A stretch of DNA of 45,058 bases from an uncultured Ignavibacteriales bacterium. Lineage in GTDB: Bacteria; Bacteroidota; Ignavibacteria; Ignavibacteriales; Melioribacteraceae. Below, piece by piece: positions 23,549 to 33,224 of this stretch. The notes under the pieces were generated by a model. It was not told the DNA's origin and did no database searches. It saw nothing but the letters and a program-made list of their open reading frames with translations. Numbering within the stretch: the stretch's first letter is position 1; the number at the start of each line of letters is the position of its first letter. The translations under genes and the position numbers were made by a program. The stretch is taken from NCBI GenBank assembly GCA_947311785.1, contig CAMZLW010000045.1, positions 1 through 45,058 on the forward strand, given 5' to 3'.

Positions 23549-23568
23549 AGTTTTAATTACTTAAAACT
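23549..23568. terminator. Possible bidirectional hairpin between convergent genes
   Basis: AGTTTTAA (23549-23556) and TTAAAACT (23561-23568) form a perfect stem with the loop TTAC, 14 bases after the lipoprotein stop. A T-rich stretch (TTGTTGTTTTT) follows on the plus strand. The stem is only A/T/G-rich and weak, so this is a tentative call. Confidence 0.4.
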
Positions 23569-23653
23569 ATTGTTGTTTTTAATTTGCGATAATGCTGAAA
23601 CAAAAATTTCGGAAATTTGGTTGCAACAATGAACCGCTAAATTTAGGAATAAG

Positions 23654-24898
23654 TTAATTTTTATTGTAAATAATTTTCCCATTTTTAATAGTCATCACAT
23701 TTAAATTTTTTCCAACATTATAAACAATATCAGAATAATCGTTCGCATCAAACACAGCAAAATCGGCACTCTTTCCAATTTCGATACTTCCTACTTCGTC
23801 AGATATATCAAGGGCATTTGCGGAGTTAAGTGTGGTAGCAGAAATAATTTCTTCAATAGTCATATTCATTTTAATTGCTGCTAACGACATAATAAGTTGA
23901 AAATTAGAAATGTGTGATGAGCCAGGATTATAATCTGTGGCAAGAGCAACAATAGCATTTGCATCAATAAGTTTGCGAGCTGGAGCATAATTGTAATTAA
24001 GAAAAAACGAAACACCAGGTAGAAGCACCGCTGTTGTATCACTGTTAAAAAACATATCAATCTGCTCATCTTTTAATACTTCCAGATGATCGACACTAAC
24101 AGCATCCATATTTAACGCCACTTCCAAGCCGCCAATAGAATTAAATTGTTCGGAATGGAGTTTTAATTTAAGTCCATTTTTCTTAGCAACATTAAAAATC
24201 CGCTCAGTTTGTTCTGCCGTAAATGCAGTAGATTCGCAAAAAGCATCGCAAAATTTTGCAAGTTTATGTTCGGCTATGTATGGTATTAGCTCATTGTTTA
24301 TAAGGTCAATATATTTTTCGTTATCGTTTTTATATTCTGGAGGAAAAGTATGTGCACCAAGAAATGTTGAAATAATTTCAATATTAGAAGTTTGATTTAA
24401 TTCTTTAATTACTTGCAGAAGTTTTATTTCATCGTAAAAACTTAAGCCGTATCCACTTTTTATTTCAAGTGTAGTTATACCTTGTGCAATAAAATAATCA
24501 ATGCGTGGCTTTATAATTATTAGTAATTCATCAAAGGAGGAATCTCTAACTGCATGCATTGTATTTGTAATTCCTCCACCACGTTTAGCAATTCCTTCGT
24601 AATCAACACCTTGAAGTTTTAGTTTAAATTCTTCTGCTCGCGAGCCAGCAAAGGCAGTGTGTGTATGGCATTCAACAAAACCTGGCAAAATAATTTTATC
24701 CGATAAGTCAATTTCCTCATCAAAATTGGTTTTGTTTAACAATTCATTTTTAATAAGTTCTACAATTTTTCCATCCTCTACTAAAATTGAGTGTGCAGTA
24801 ACTACACCAATATTATTCATTTCTTTGCCACGTTTATAATCAGCACCATTACCATCAACTGTAATAATTTGTTTTGGATTTTTGAATAATGTTATCAT
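23654..24898 (-). CDS. hutI: Imidazolonepropionase
   Basis: Metal-dependent hydrolase of the amidohydrolase superfamily that opens 4-imidazolone-5-propionate to N-formimino-glutamate in histidine breakdown. The metal-binding ECHTHTAFAGSRAEEF (His78, His80) begins the barrel; GIAKRGGGITNTM, LEIKSGYGL, STFLGAHTFPPEY, LHSEQFNSIGG, VDHLE and ATDYNPGSS follow, all HutI blocks. The C-terminal beta part (SIEIGKSADFAVFDANDY) is usual. At 414 residues it is full length. The other hut genes (hutH, hutU, hutG) are not present, so the pathway is scattered or this gene stands alone. It is divergent from glgA. Confidence 0.94.
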   Translation of the reverse strand: MITLFKNPKQIITVDGNGADYKRGKEMNNIGVVTAHSILVEDGKIVELIKNELLNKTNFDEEIDLSDKIILPGFVECHTHTAFAGSRAEEFKLKLQGVDYEGIAKRGGGITNTMHAVRDSSFDELLIIIKPRIDYFIAQGITTLEIKSGYGLSFYDEIKLLQVIKELNQTSNIEIISTFLGAHTFPPEYKNDNEKYIDLINNELIPYIAEHKLAKFCDAFCESTAFTAEQTERIFNVAKKNGLKLKLHSEQFNSIGGLEVALNMDAVSVDHLEVLKDEQIDMFFNSDTTAVLLPGVSFFLNYNYAPARKLIDANAIVALATDYNPGSSHISNFQLIMSLAAIKMNMTIEEIISATTLNSANALDISDEVGSIEIGKSADFAVFDANDYSDIVYNVGKNLNVMTIKNGKIIYNKN

Positions 24899-24978
24899 GG
24901 TATAGGCTCTACTCTATAAAATATAATTTGGTAATTTAACAAACAGAAAAAGTATAGAATATTCAATATCGAATATTT

Positions 24979-25009
24979 TTGATTGAGAGTCAATATTTTT
25001 GTATTTTTG
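24979..25009 (+). promoter_or_regulatory. Promoter of glgA, Bacteroidota type
   Basis: TTG (24979-24981), a 20-base spacer and TATTTTTG (25002-25009) fit the TTG/TAnnTTTG pattern of the Bacteroidota primary sigma factor. The expected start of transcription near 25014 leaves a leader of about 30 bases before the ATG at 25047. It is the best-formed promoter in the window, with both elements present. Confidence 0.65.
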
Positions 25010-25046
25010 TTACTTGTTTTCTCAAATAAAATGAAACTGGAGAAAT

Positions 25047-26537
25047 ATGGCTTCTGCAAAAAGTTTGAAAGTGTTATTTGTTACTTCTGAAGTTGTTCCA
25101 TTTGTAAAAACTGGAGGGTTAGCAGATGTATCTTCTGCACTACCTCAAAAATTACAAGAGTTAGGTCATCAAGTTAGAATTGTTGTTCCTAAATATGGTT
25201 CAATAGATGAAAGGAAATATAAGATACACGAAGTTGTTAGGCTTAAAGATTTAACAACAAAAATTGGCAAGAAGGAAGTTACATATTCTTTGAGGTCATC
25301 TTTTTTAATTGGTAGTAAAGTTAGAGTTCAAATTTATTTTTTAGATAATGAAGAGTATTTTGGAAGTCGCCACAGTTTATACACCGACCCAATAAAAGGT
25401 ACTAACTATAAAGATAATGATGAGAGATTTATTCTTCTTTCAAAATCAGTTTTTGAACTTATCGATAAATTAGGATGGGTGCCAGATGTAATTCATCTTA
25501 ACGATTGGCAAACATCACTAATTCCTATATATCAAAAAACTTTATACAAAGAGAACGAAAAGTTCAAAAACATAAAAACACTTTTAACAGTGCATAACAT
25601 TGGGCAACAAGGAATTTTCTCTAAAACTTCTTTTGCAAAAACTGGATTACCAGAAAACCTAAACAACAACAAAGGTGTTCTGTTCAAAGACAAATTAAAT
25701 TTCTTGAAAGCTGGATTAAAGTTTGCCGATACAATTAGTACGGTAAGTGAATCCTATTCAAAAGAGATTTGCAAAATTCCAGAAATTAGCTATGGTCTTA
25801 AAGACGAAATTAATTGTAGGAAAAAAGATTTATATGGAATTGTAAACGGAATTGATACTCTTATTTGGAATCCAGAAAAAGACAAGAAAATTGCTAAAAA
25901 GTTTTCGTTAACTTCACTGAAAAATAAACTTGTAAATAAAGAAGAATTAGCTGAAAAATTTGGTTTAGATTTTGAACCAGAAATTCCGACTATTGGAATG
26001 ATTTCTCACTTAGAGGATAATAAAGGGTTCGACTTATTGAAAAAATCGTTCAAAGAAATTATGGCTTTAGATATTAAGCTTGTTCTACTTGGAACTGGTG
26101 AGAAAAAATATCATAAATTCTTTGAAGATGCAGAAATGAAATATTCTGAAAAATTTGCTTGCTATCTTGGGTTTGATGATGATTTGGCTCATTTAATTGA
26201 AGCTGGCTCCGATATGTTTTTGATGCCATCTAAATATGAACCATGCGGTTTGAACCAAATGTATAGCTTAGTTTACGGAACAATTCCTATTGTAAGAAAT
26301 ACTGGAGGACTTGCGGATACTGTTGTAAATTATAATCCTAAAGATAAAAAGGGAACTGGATTTGTATTCAAAAAATACGAATCGAAAGATTTAATAAATA
26401 CAATAAAAAAAGCTATTACCCTTTATAAAGATAAAAAAGCTTGGGAAAGGTTAATGAAAACTGGTATGAAAGTTAATTTTAGTTGGTTAAATTCATCTAA
26501 AAATTATGTTAGTTTATATAAAAATATTATAAAGTAA
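25047..26537 (+). CDS. glgA: Glycogen synthase (ADP-glucose type, GT5)
   Basis: Extends alpha-1,4-glucan chains, in the cytoplasm, from ADP-glucose or UDP-glucose. VTSEVVPFVKTGGLADVSSALPQKL carries the KTGGL sugar-nucleotide motif (Lys21), HLNDWQTSL and TVHNIGQQG are typical of the N-terminal lobe, TVSESYSKEI and GIVNGIDTLIWNPEKD follow, and PSKYEPCGLNQMYSLVYGTIPIVRNTGGLADTV closes the GT-B active site. At 496 residues it is the usual length. CTGGAGAA lies just before the ATG. A GmhB-like gene follows after 10 bases. No other glycogen genes are in the window. Confidence 0.94.
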   Translation: MASAKSLKVLFVTSEVVPFVKTGGLADVSSALPQKLQELGHQVRIVVPKYGSIDERKYKIHEVVRLKDLTTKIGKKEVTYSLRSSFLIGSKVRVQIYFLDNEEYFGSRHSLYTDPIKGTNYKDNDERFILLSKSVFELIDKLGWVPDVIHLNDWQTSLIPIYQKTLYKENEKFKNIKTLLTVHNIGQQGIFSKTSFAKTGLPENLNNNKGVLFKDKLNFLKAGLKFADTISTVSESYSKEICKIPEISYGLKDEINCRKKDLYGIVNGIDTLIWNPEKDKKIAKKFSLTSLKNKLVNKEELAEKFGLDFEPEIPTIGMISHLEDNKGFDLLKKSFKEIMALDIKLVLLGTGEKKYHKFFEDAEMKYSEKFACYLGFDDDLAHLIEAGSDMFLMPSKYEPCGLNQMYSLVYGTIPIVRNTGGLADTVVNYNPKDKKGTGFVFKKYESKDLINTIKKAITLYKDKKAWERLMKTGMKVNFSWLNSSKNYVSLYKNIIK

Positions 26538-26547
26538 TTTAATATTT

Positions 26548-27135
26548 ATGTTACATCATACAGTTTTTTTTGATAGAGATAATACACTTAACTACGATCC
26601 TGGCTATTTATCAAATCCTAATTTAGTTGAACTTTTTGATGGGGTAGGAGAAGGGATTTATAATCTTAAAAAAAAATATGGGTTTAAAATTGTTGTAATT
26701 TCCAATCAATCTGGTATTGCACGTGGATTTTTTACTAAAAAAGAAGTTGATGCTGTTAACAATAAAATAAATTTAATTTTACAAAAAAGTTTTAATACAT
26801 CAATTGATGCCTTTTATTATTGCCCATCACATCCAGATTTTTCAACTGAAGAAGAAAATAAATGTAGGAAACCTTCTCCCTTATTGGTTGTTAAAGCTGC
26901 TAACCAATTAAATCTCAATTTGAAGAATTCTTATTTTGTTGGTGATAAAATATCCGATGTTGAATGCGGAATTAATGCTGGTGTTAAGACAGTTCTTGTA
27001 AATTATAAAAATGATAAAGAAATAATAATTTCATTGAAAAATAGAAATAAAAGCCCCAACTTTGTAGTTGGAAATTTTTCAGATGCGTGTAATTCAATAA
27101 TAGCCGATTTTACTGGAGGTAATACTTTTGCTTAA
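26548..27135 (+). CDS. gmhB: GmhB-like HAD phosphatase (heptose 1,7-bisphosphate type)
   Basis: HAD-family phosphatase; in GmhB it removes the C7 phosphate of heptose 1,7-bisphosphate for lipopolysaccharide core sugar synthesis. FFDRDNTLNYDPGYLSNP has the catalytic Asp9 and Asp11, VVISNQSGIARG is motif II, and CRKPSP and VGDKISDVECGINAG are motifs III and IV. GmhB proteins carry a zinc site of the C-x-H...C-x-C type; here CPSHP is present but the second pair reads NKC, so one cysteine is replaced by asparagine. At 195 residues it is the usual size. HisB-N is a related alternative, but no histidine genes are near. Its end overlaps the next start by eight bases. Confidence 0.85.
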   Translation: MLHHTVFFDRDNTLNYDPGYLSNPNLVELFDGVGEGIYNLKKKYGFKIVVISNQSGIARGFFTKKEVDAVNNKINLILQKSFNTSIDAFYYCPSHPDFSTEEENKCRKPSPLLVVKAANQLNLNLKNSYFVGDKISDVECGINAGVKTVLVNYKNDKEIIISLKNRNKSPNFVVGNFSDACNSIIADFTGGNTFA

Positions 27136-28330
27136 TAGATTTGTTATAATATTCACATCCATATTATTAGGTTTTAGTCTCTTTAGTTGTAACGACGGAC
27201 CTACATCATTAGGAACAAACTTATTACCTAATCAAGACTTTATAAATGCTCATCTCATCAATAGTGTTGATTCATCATTTAATATAAGTTCTAAATTTTA
27301 TGATACTGATACACTCTCACTCTCTAACTCTTCAAGAATGCTTTTAGGTAAAACTGGAAATGTAGAATCAACAATGTTGATGAAATTTTATATGTTTTTC
27401 CCTGATTCAATTAAAAAAGCTATAAATGATAATAGTTTAATACTTAAAAGTGCTGTTGTTGAAATGAAACCAATTTATACATACGGCGATATCAACAATT
27501 CGTTTAAATATTCAGTTCACAAGATTAATAATGAGTGGAATTCGTTAAAATTTGGAAGGGATGATTTAACTACATTAGATTATGATGATGATGATGTAAG
27601 TTCCAACCAAAAAGAAAATGTTGGTAACGATTCACTTATGACCTTTGATATTGATAATACACTTGTTAACAGTTGGCTAAAATATTCCGCTAATGATGAG
27701 CAAGATAAAAATCAGGGCATATACTACAAATTTGACAATTCATTAACTGATAAAATTATTGGATTTACTGCAATATCTTCGCGATACGATTCTATTCAAA
27801 CAAAGTTAAAAATGTTTGTTGAAATTGGTCAGCGAGCCGATACAATTGCAGTAGAAGTAACATCTGATGTTCACGTGGTTAATGCTATTAAGTCTGAAAT
27901 GCCAACACAAACTGCACAGAACATTTATGTGCAAGGTGGTATTCCAATCCGCTCTAATTTGAAATTTGATGTTTCTACTATTCCTAAGCATGCAATTATT
28001 AATAAGGCTACTGTAAAATTATTTATTGATGATAACAATACACAATTTGGTACCGATTCATCCAAGTTTTTGGGGGCGTTATTATTGACTGATTTTGATA
28101 ATTCTGTATTAAGTACGAGATTTGCTGGAACTATACTAAGCTTTGATAGTTTAGCTTATAGTGGGGAAGTTACTCAGTTTGTTCAAGAATGGGTTTCTAA
28201 CGAAAACAATGGAATGAAACTGCACCTGTTTGACGAAATAGAAACAGTTAACAAAGTTGCTATACACGGAGCCGAAGCTGATATTTCAGTAAGGCCATAT
28301 TTAGAAATTATTTATACATCTAAAAATTGA
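27128..28330 (+). CDS. Lipoprotein with DNRLRE/DUF4270-like domains
   Basis: Surface or periplasmic lipoprotein of unknown function. Translation is set to the TTG at 27128, because GGAGG (27115-27119) lies eight bases upstream and no ATG gives a signal; the start overlaps the preceding gene. The signal ends in LFSC (Cys21). The mature chain has beta-rich segments: LILKSAVVEMKP, TFDIDNTLVNSWLKY, and near the C terminus HAIINKATVKLFIDDN and TQFVQEWVSNENNGMKLHL, a pattern seen in DNRLRE domains. The run of acidic residues YDDDDV at about 153 is notable. It heads an envelope group with the next two genes. Confidence 0.75.
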   Translation: MLNRFVIIFTSILLGFSLFSCNDGPTSLGTNLLPNQDFINAHLINSVDSSFNISSKFYDTDTLSLSNSSRMLLGKTGNVESTMLMKFYMFFPDSIKKAINDNSLILKSAVVEMKPIYTYGDINNSFKYSVHKINNEWNSLKFGRDDLTTLDYDDDDVSSNQKENVGNDSLMTFDIDNTLVNSWLKYSANDEQDKNQGIYYKFDNSLTDKIIGFTAISSRYDSIQTKLKMFVEIGQRADTIAVEVTSDVHVVNAIKSEMPTQTAQNIYVQGGIPIRSNLKFDVSTIPKHAIINKATVKLFIDDNNTQFGTDSSKFLGALLLTDFDNSVLSTRFAGTILSFDSLAYSGEVTQFVQEWVSNENNGMKLHLFDEIETVNKVAIHGAEADISVRPYLEIIYTSKN

Positions 28331-28335
28331 AAATA

Positions 28336-29586
28336 ATGATTAGAAAAATTTATTACATAGCATTACTTATATTTATCTCACTTGAATTTGTTTCTGCTCA
28401 GGGTGGTCCTATTTATTCCCGCTACGGAGTTGGAGATTTAATTCATTCGTCAACTGCCCATAGATTAGGATTTGGTGGGCTTGGTTCTGCAGTAATTGAT
28501 AGAGATTATGTAGATGGCTATAATCCTGCAAGTTGGAGTAGCTTGTATTTTACTCGTTTTAGCTTAAGTGCCAAATATTTAGGTACAAATTACGAGGATA
28601 ATAATACAAGTTCATTTCATACAAACGTAATTTTTTCTGGATTCACAATTGGTTTTCCTATAGAAAGAGATTTAGGAATTTCAATTGCTCTTGGGCTTAT
28701 CCCAATTTCCGCTCTTAGATATGAAATAGAGAATGAAGTTACTAGTAAGATTTTGGGGGATTATAAAGAATCCTATTCTGCTAAAGGTTCTTTATCAAAA
28801 ATATTTTTAGGAACTTCTGTAAAAATTCCTACAAATACATCACTTGGTGCTTCGTTAGAGTTTTATACTGGAACTAATACTTACACCTCGGCACAAGATT
28901 TTTCTGATAATTCTTTATTTAAAGATGTTTCCTACGAAACAAAATATAAGTACAGGGGGCTTGGTGCAACTTTTTCGGCTATTTCAGGAAATGTTATAAG
29001 ATTATTTAACGATTCTACCAATTCTGTATTTAGATTATCCATTTTAGCAAATCTTACATCAGATTTAACCACCGATACTTCAATAGTTACACAAACATCT
29101 ATTGGCGAGTTAGAGCATTTTGTTGGAGAAACAACAACTGTATTACCTTCAAAATATACTATTGGTGCAAGTTATGCATGGAATAGAAAATATACTATTC
29201 TTTTCGACTATCTGTTTCAGCCATTTTCTAAATATCAATTTAGTGGTAAAAGTAGCGTAAATTTAAAAGATTTATCTAAATATAGTGTAGGATTTGAGTA
29301 TAAAAATAAAACTTTAGGAATGCACCCAACAACTTTTGAGCAAATGGCTTTTAGGCTTGGTGCTAGTTACGAGGAAACACAATACACTTTTAATGGTATA
29401 AACATAAATCAGTATTCATTACACGCTGGATTTACAGTTCCATTTGGTGATATTAACTTACTCGATTTTGCAGTTTCTGCTGGTATTAGAGGAACTAAAG
29501 AGAATAATTTAATAGAAGAAAAATTTGTTAGTGCTGCATTTACACTTACTTTGGGTGAATTGTGGTTTTCACGACAAGATAGATAA
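28336..29586 (+). CDS. Predicted outer-membrane beta-barrel protein
   Basis: Probable outer-membrane protein, function unknown. The ATG at 28336 gives a signal peptide ending FVSAQ; the TTG at 28327 is three codons upstream and would overlap the lipoprotein stop. The mature part begins GGPIYSRYGVGDL followed by AHRLGFGGLGSAV, a start shared by many Bacteroidota barrel proteins. Alternating aromatic and small residues run through the chain (FSLSAKYLG, SGFTIGFPIERDLGISIALGLIP, TIGASYAWNRKYTILFDYLF, YSVGFEYKN, LDFAVSAGIRG), and the last residues form a barrel-closing strand (FVSAAFTLTLGELWF). No porin family can be named with certainty. A TPR protein follows 23 bases later. Confidence 0.78.
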   Translation: MIRKIYYIALLIFISLEFVSAQGGPIYSRYGVGDLIHSSTAHRLGFGGLGSAVIDRDYVDGYNPASWSSLYFTRFSLSAKYLGTNYEDNNTSSFHTNVIFSGFTIGFPIERDLGISIALGLIPISALRYEIENEVTSKILGDYKESYSAKGSLSKIFLGTSVKIPTNTSLGASLEFYTGTNTYTSAQDFSDNSLFKDVSYETKYKYRGLGATFSAISGNVIRLFNDSTNSVFRLSILANLTSDLTTDTSIVTQTSIGELEHFVGETTTVLPSKYTIGASYAWNRKYTILFDYLFQPFSKYQFSGKSSVNLKDLSKYSVGFEYKNKTLGMHPTTFEQMAFRLGASYEETQYTFNGININQYSLHAGFTVPFGDINLLDFAVSAGIRGTKENNLIEEKFVSAAFTLTLGELWFSRQDR

Positions 29587-29609
29587 TGAAGAAATAAATG
29601 GAGTATAAA

Positions 29610-30860
29610 ATGAGAAAATTAAAATTATTATTTATGATGAGCTTATTATTTTTGATAAGTATTCAAACTGTAAACGCTCAAGAAATTAATTTAATTGCAG
29701 AATTTAGCCTTTTTTATGAATCTTACAAAAACAAAGATTTTGTAAGTGCAGAACCACATGGTTGGATTGTAATTGACACAGACCCAAGTCAGTTTATTAA
29801 ATACCGTCCATTTAAAAAAATGGAAGAAATTCTTAAATGGAATTATAAGAATAATGCCAAAACAGATGAAGCAAAAGATTCTATTGCTAATTTAGCTATT
29901 AAGTTATACGATAGAGCTATTGAAGTTGGTGCAAAAAATCCAGAATATTTTATTATGCGAAAAGCATTTGTTATTGAGCAATGGTCCAAAGCTAGTCCAC
30001 AAGAAAAAATTGATGCATACATAGATGCGTTAGAAAAAAATCCAAATGCAGATGCATATTACAAGGATAGACTTGGTTTATTATATGCTACAAATGCAAC
30101 AGATGAGAATGGATATAAAGAAAAAGCCCTTGAAATATATATGAACCTTGCCGATGAAGATCCTGAAAATGAACTTTGGAATACAAGAATGGAAGGGTTA
30201 GCAGAAGATATGGGGCAACTTGTTGACATTATGAAAAGTGCATGGGATATGGATAAAGAGAATTTGGAAAAATGTTGGAAATATGCAGAAATGTGCGGTA
30301 AAGCTGAGGAATATGAAAAAGCAATTGAGCCAATGGAGTTTCTAGTATCAAAATCTCCCGATGTTGTAACTTATTGGAATAAACTAACATCATTATATAT
30401 AAAAGCAAATAGAACTGACGATGCAATTAAAGCCTATAAAACTTTAATTAAGTTGGACCCACAAAATAGAGACAATTATTTTAATATTGCTATAATTTAT
30501 AACAGGTTAAATCAACTTTCTGTTGCTCGTTCTTATTTACAAAAAGCAAGTAAAGCTAGTGAAGAACCTTGGGATATGCCAATTTATGTTGAAGCCCAAT
30601 TATACGAAAAAGCTGCAAGTCAAAGTGGTAGTTTTAAGTTTATGGATAAATGTGTATATAAATTAGCATCCGATTATTATGCAAAAGCTGCAAGAATTGG
30701 CGGACCAATTTCATCAACTGCCGCAGAAAGAGTTAAAGCTCTTGAAAATACTATACCACAAAAAGAAGATTATTTCTTTAGAGGATTTAAATCTGGTACT
30801 AAAATTAAAATTGAAGGTCCTACTTATGGTTGGATTAAACGCTCAATAACTGTAAAATAA
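29610..30860 (+). CDS. Exported TPR-repeat protein
   Basis: Periplasmic or outer-membrane-associated protein made of tetratricopeptide repeats, likely a protein-binding scaffold. The start at 29610 follows GGAG (in the upstream ATGGAGTATAAAATG) and gives the signal MRKLKLLFMMSLLFLISIQTVNAQ. TPR-like helices run from about residue 90 to 360; the clearest is WNKLTSLYIKANRTDDAIKAYKTLIKLDPQ followed by RDNYFNIAIIYNRLNQLSVARSYLQKA. The final section ends GPTYGWIKRSITVK with no anchor. It follows a predicted barrel and lipoprotein, so the three may act together at the outer membrane. No exact family is known. Confidence 0.8.
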   Translation: MRKLKLLFMMSLLFLISIQTVNAQEINLIAEFSLFYESYKNKDFVSAEPHGWIVIDTDPSQFIKYRPFKKMEEILKWNYKNNAKTDEAKDSIANLAIKLYDRAIEVGAKNPEYFIMRKAFVIEQWSKASPQEKIDAYIDALEKNPNADAYYKDRLGLLYATNATDENGYKEKALEIYMNLADEDPENELWNTRMEGLAEDMGQLVDIMKSAWDMDKENLEKCWKYAEMCGKAEEYEKAIEPMEFLVSKSPDVVTYWNKLTSLYIKANRTDDAIKAYKTLIKLDPQNRDNYFNIAIIYNRLNQLSVARSYLQKASKASEEPWDMPIYVEAQLYEKAASQSGSFKFMDKCVYKLASDYYAKAARIGGPISSTAAERVKALENTIPQKEDYFFRGFKSGTKIKIEGPTYGWIKRSITVK

Positions 30861-30884
30861 TTATAATTTAAAATTAGAAGAGAA

Positions 30885-32189
30885 ATGGTAGAACACTTAG
30901 AAAATGATAAAGAAATTTTAGAAATTCTAAAATTAGAATTAAATCGTCAAGAAAATAATCTTGAGTTAATTGCTTCCGAAAATTTTGTATCTCCTGCTGT
31001 ATTACAAGCTGCGGGTTCTATTTTAACAAATAAATACGCCGAAGGATATCCTGGAAAAAGATATTACGGCGGTTGCGAATTTGTTGATATGGCAGAAGAA
31101 GTTGCAAAGACTCGCCTAAAACAAATATTTGGTGCAGAATATGTAAATGTGCAACCACACAGTGGTTCGCAAGCCAATATGGGCGTTTATATGGCTCTTC
31201 TAAAGCCTGGAGATAAAATACTTGGACTTAGCTTAGATCATGGTGGACATTTAACTCACGGCTCTCCTGTGAACTTTTCTGGGCAAATTTATAATGCTGT
31301 TGGATATCCATTAAGTGAAACTACACAGCAATTAGATTATAACATTATTGAAGACCTTGCAATTAAAGAGAAGCCAAAGCTTATTATTGCTGGTGCAAGT
31401 GCATATTCACGCGAATGGGATTATGCAAAGTTTCGTGAAATTGCCGATAAAGTTGGTGCATTATTAATGACAGATATGTCGCATCCAGCTGGGTTAATTG
31501 CAAAAGGATTACTAAATAATCCACTTCCATACTGCGATGTTGTTACAACTACTACTCACAAAACTCTACGCGGACCTCGTGGTGGTGTAATTATGATTGG
31601 CGAAGGGCGTGATAGAGAAAATCCGCTTGGAGTAATGACTTACAAAGGGGATAGACTTAAAACTATGTCGGAGCTTTTTGATAGCATGATAATGCCTGGT
31701 ATTCAAGGCGGACCGTTAATGCACATAATTATGGCAAAAGCTGTTGCATTTAAAGAAGTTTTGGACGATTCATTTTCCATATATGCACAACAAGTTATGA
31801 AGAATGCACAAACTCTTTCAACTGGATTAATGAATAAAGATTTTAAAATTATTTCTGGTGGAACTGATAACCATTTGATGCTTGTTGATTTAACTAACAA
31901 AGGTATTAGTGGAAAGAAAGCTGAAAGAGCTCTTGGATTAGCTGGAATTACAGTTAATAAAAATATGATTCCGTTTGATACTAAAAGTCCTTTTGTAACT
32001 AGTGGAATTCGTATTGGAACACCAGCAATGACTACCCGTGGAATGAAGGAAAATGAAATGGAAATAATAGCATCATTTATTGATAAGGCTGTTACAAATT
32101 ACGAAAATGAAACTATTTTAGCTTCTATCAAATCAGAGGTTAATCAGTTGTGCAATAAATTTCCTTTATACAAAAAAATTGTAAAGTAA
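30885..32189 (+). CDS. glyA: Serine hydroxymethyltransferase
   Basis: Pyridoxal-phosphate enzyme that converts serine and THF to glycine and 5,10-methylene-THF, the main source of one-carbon units and the substrate of folD in this window. [60 protein letters not shown] and [14 protein letters not shown] are typical, with the PLP lysine at Lys226. The 434-residue length is normal. AGAAGAG precedes the ATG. It lies in a cluster with tatC, and is a clear housekeeping gene. Confidence 0.97.
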   Translation: MVEHLENDKEILEILKLELNRQENNLELIASENFVSPAVLQAAGSILTNKYAEGYPGKRYYGGCEFVDMAEEVAKTRLKQIFGAEYVNVQPHSGSQANMGVYMALLKPGDKILGLSLDHGGHLTHGSPVNFSGQIYNAVGYPLSETTQQLDYNIIEDLAIKEKPKLIIAGASAYSREWDYAKFREIADKVGALLMTDMSHPAGLIAKGLLNNPLPYCDVVTTTTHKTLRGPRGGVIMIGEGRDRENPLGVMTYKGDRLKTMSELFDSMIMPGIQGGPLMHIIMAKAVAFKEVLDDSFSIYAQQVMKNAQTLSTGLMNKDFKIISGGTDNHLMLVDLTNKGISGKKAERALGLAGITVNKNMIPFDTKSPFVTSGIRIGTPAMTTRGMKENEMEIIASFIDKAVTNYENETILASIKSEVNQLCNKFPLYKKIVK

Positions 32190-32195
32190 TATAAA

Positions 32196-32957
32196 TTGAG
32201 TGAAGAAGAAAAACTTATAGGCGAAGAGGAAGAACACGAAGGTGCAATGTCTTTCCTTCAGCATCTCGAAGAGCTACGATGGCGTTTTGTTTATGCAATT
32301 TTGGGTGTGCTAATTGGTACAATAGTTACTTGGATTTTTATAGATTTCTTAGTCGATTCAGTTCTGTTGGTTCCTGCAAAGACAGCAAATATTCATCTGC
32401 AAAATCTACGTCCCTTCGGACAGCTATTTCTATTTATGCAAATAGCCATAATTGGTGGAACTGTTTTAAGTATTCCAAATATATTTTATCAGATGTGGAA
32501 ATTTATTTCACCAGCACTTAAACAAACCGAAAAAAAATATATAACACTAATTGTTTTCTTTTCGTCTGTTTGTTTCCTTACGGGGGTTGCGTTTGCATAC
32601 TTTGTTATGTTACCACTTACATTAAAGTTTGCGGGTGAATTTGGTTCTGCCGATATTGAAAATAACTTTGCAATTGCCGAATATTTTTCGATGATTATTT
32701 CTGTAATGCTCGGTGCTGCCATAGTTTTTGAATTACCAATGCTCTCGTTTCTCTTATCTAAACTTGGAATTTTAACTCCACAGATAATGAGAAAATATAG
32801 AAAACACTCAATAGTTACAATACTAATTTTTGCTGCTATTTTAACTCCAGGAACCGACCCTGTAGCACAAGTGTTATTAGCAATTCCATTAGGTTTGCTA
32901 TACGAAATAAGTATTTTTGTTTCTAAGGCCTTTTCAAAAAAGGAAGAAATTGAGTAA
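32196..32957 (+). CDS. tatC: Sec-independent translocase subunit TatC
   Basis: Inner-membrane receptor of the twin-arginine pathway that moves folded proteins. MSFLQHLEELRWRFVYAIL is the classic N terminus, followed by six membrane segments, with FYQMWKFISPALKQTEKKY, LTGVAFAYFVMLPLTLKF and the late SIVTILIFAAILTPGTDPVAQVLLAIPLGLLYEISI. The start is drawn at TTG 32196; the ATG at 32247, with GAAGG four bases upstream, would give the usual shorter form and may be the real one. The extra acidic N terminus would be EEEKLIGEEEEHEGA. tatA and tatB are not in the window. Confidence 0.93.
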   Translation: MSEEEKLIGEEEEHEGAMSFLQHLEELRWRFVYAILGVLIGTIVTWIFIDFLVDSVLLVPAKTANIHLQNLRPFGQLFLFMQIAIIGGTVLSIPNIFYQMWKFISPALKQTEKKYITLIVFFSSVCFLTGVAFAYFVMLPLTLKFAGEFGSADIENNFAIAEYFSMIISVMLGAAIVFELPMLSFLLSKLGILTPQIMRKYRKHSIVTILIFAAILTPGTDPVAQVLLAIPLGLLYEISIFVSKAFSKKEEIE

Positions 32958-32967
32958 GAGCAAGCAC

Positions 32968-33107
32968 AAAAATTTATGCTCATAGATGCTGAAACACTTC
33001 AACATTGCAGCAAGTTCAGTGTATCGCATTTCGGTAAACTCACTTCGAGAGCCTCAGTGTAGCACAGCACCGTAAGTTCAGCATGACACTCTTGTGAAGT
33101 TATGTAA
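32968..33107. repeat. Foldback element, TGCAAAGCC type (copy 3)
   Basis: CACTTCGAGAGCCTCAG (33041-33057), GTAGCACAGCACCGTAAGTTC and TGAAGTTATGTAAC repeat the pattern of the copies at 5171 and 18358, with a TAGATGCTGAAACACTTCAACA stretch on the left. The ends are worn, and no clear terminal repeat remains. It lies in the gap after tatC (32958-33224), where no gene is seen. Confidence 0.65.
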
Positions 33108-33224
33108 CATGATAAATTGGTTGAGTTCTGATTTTGGTAGTATTATTGCTACTTCTAAACACGCCCTTATTTCGTTAATCCGCAAGGAGGGACGGAATTA
33201 TATGAGGTGTAAAAATTAAATTAA

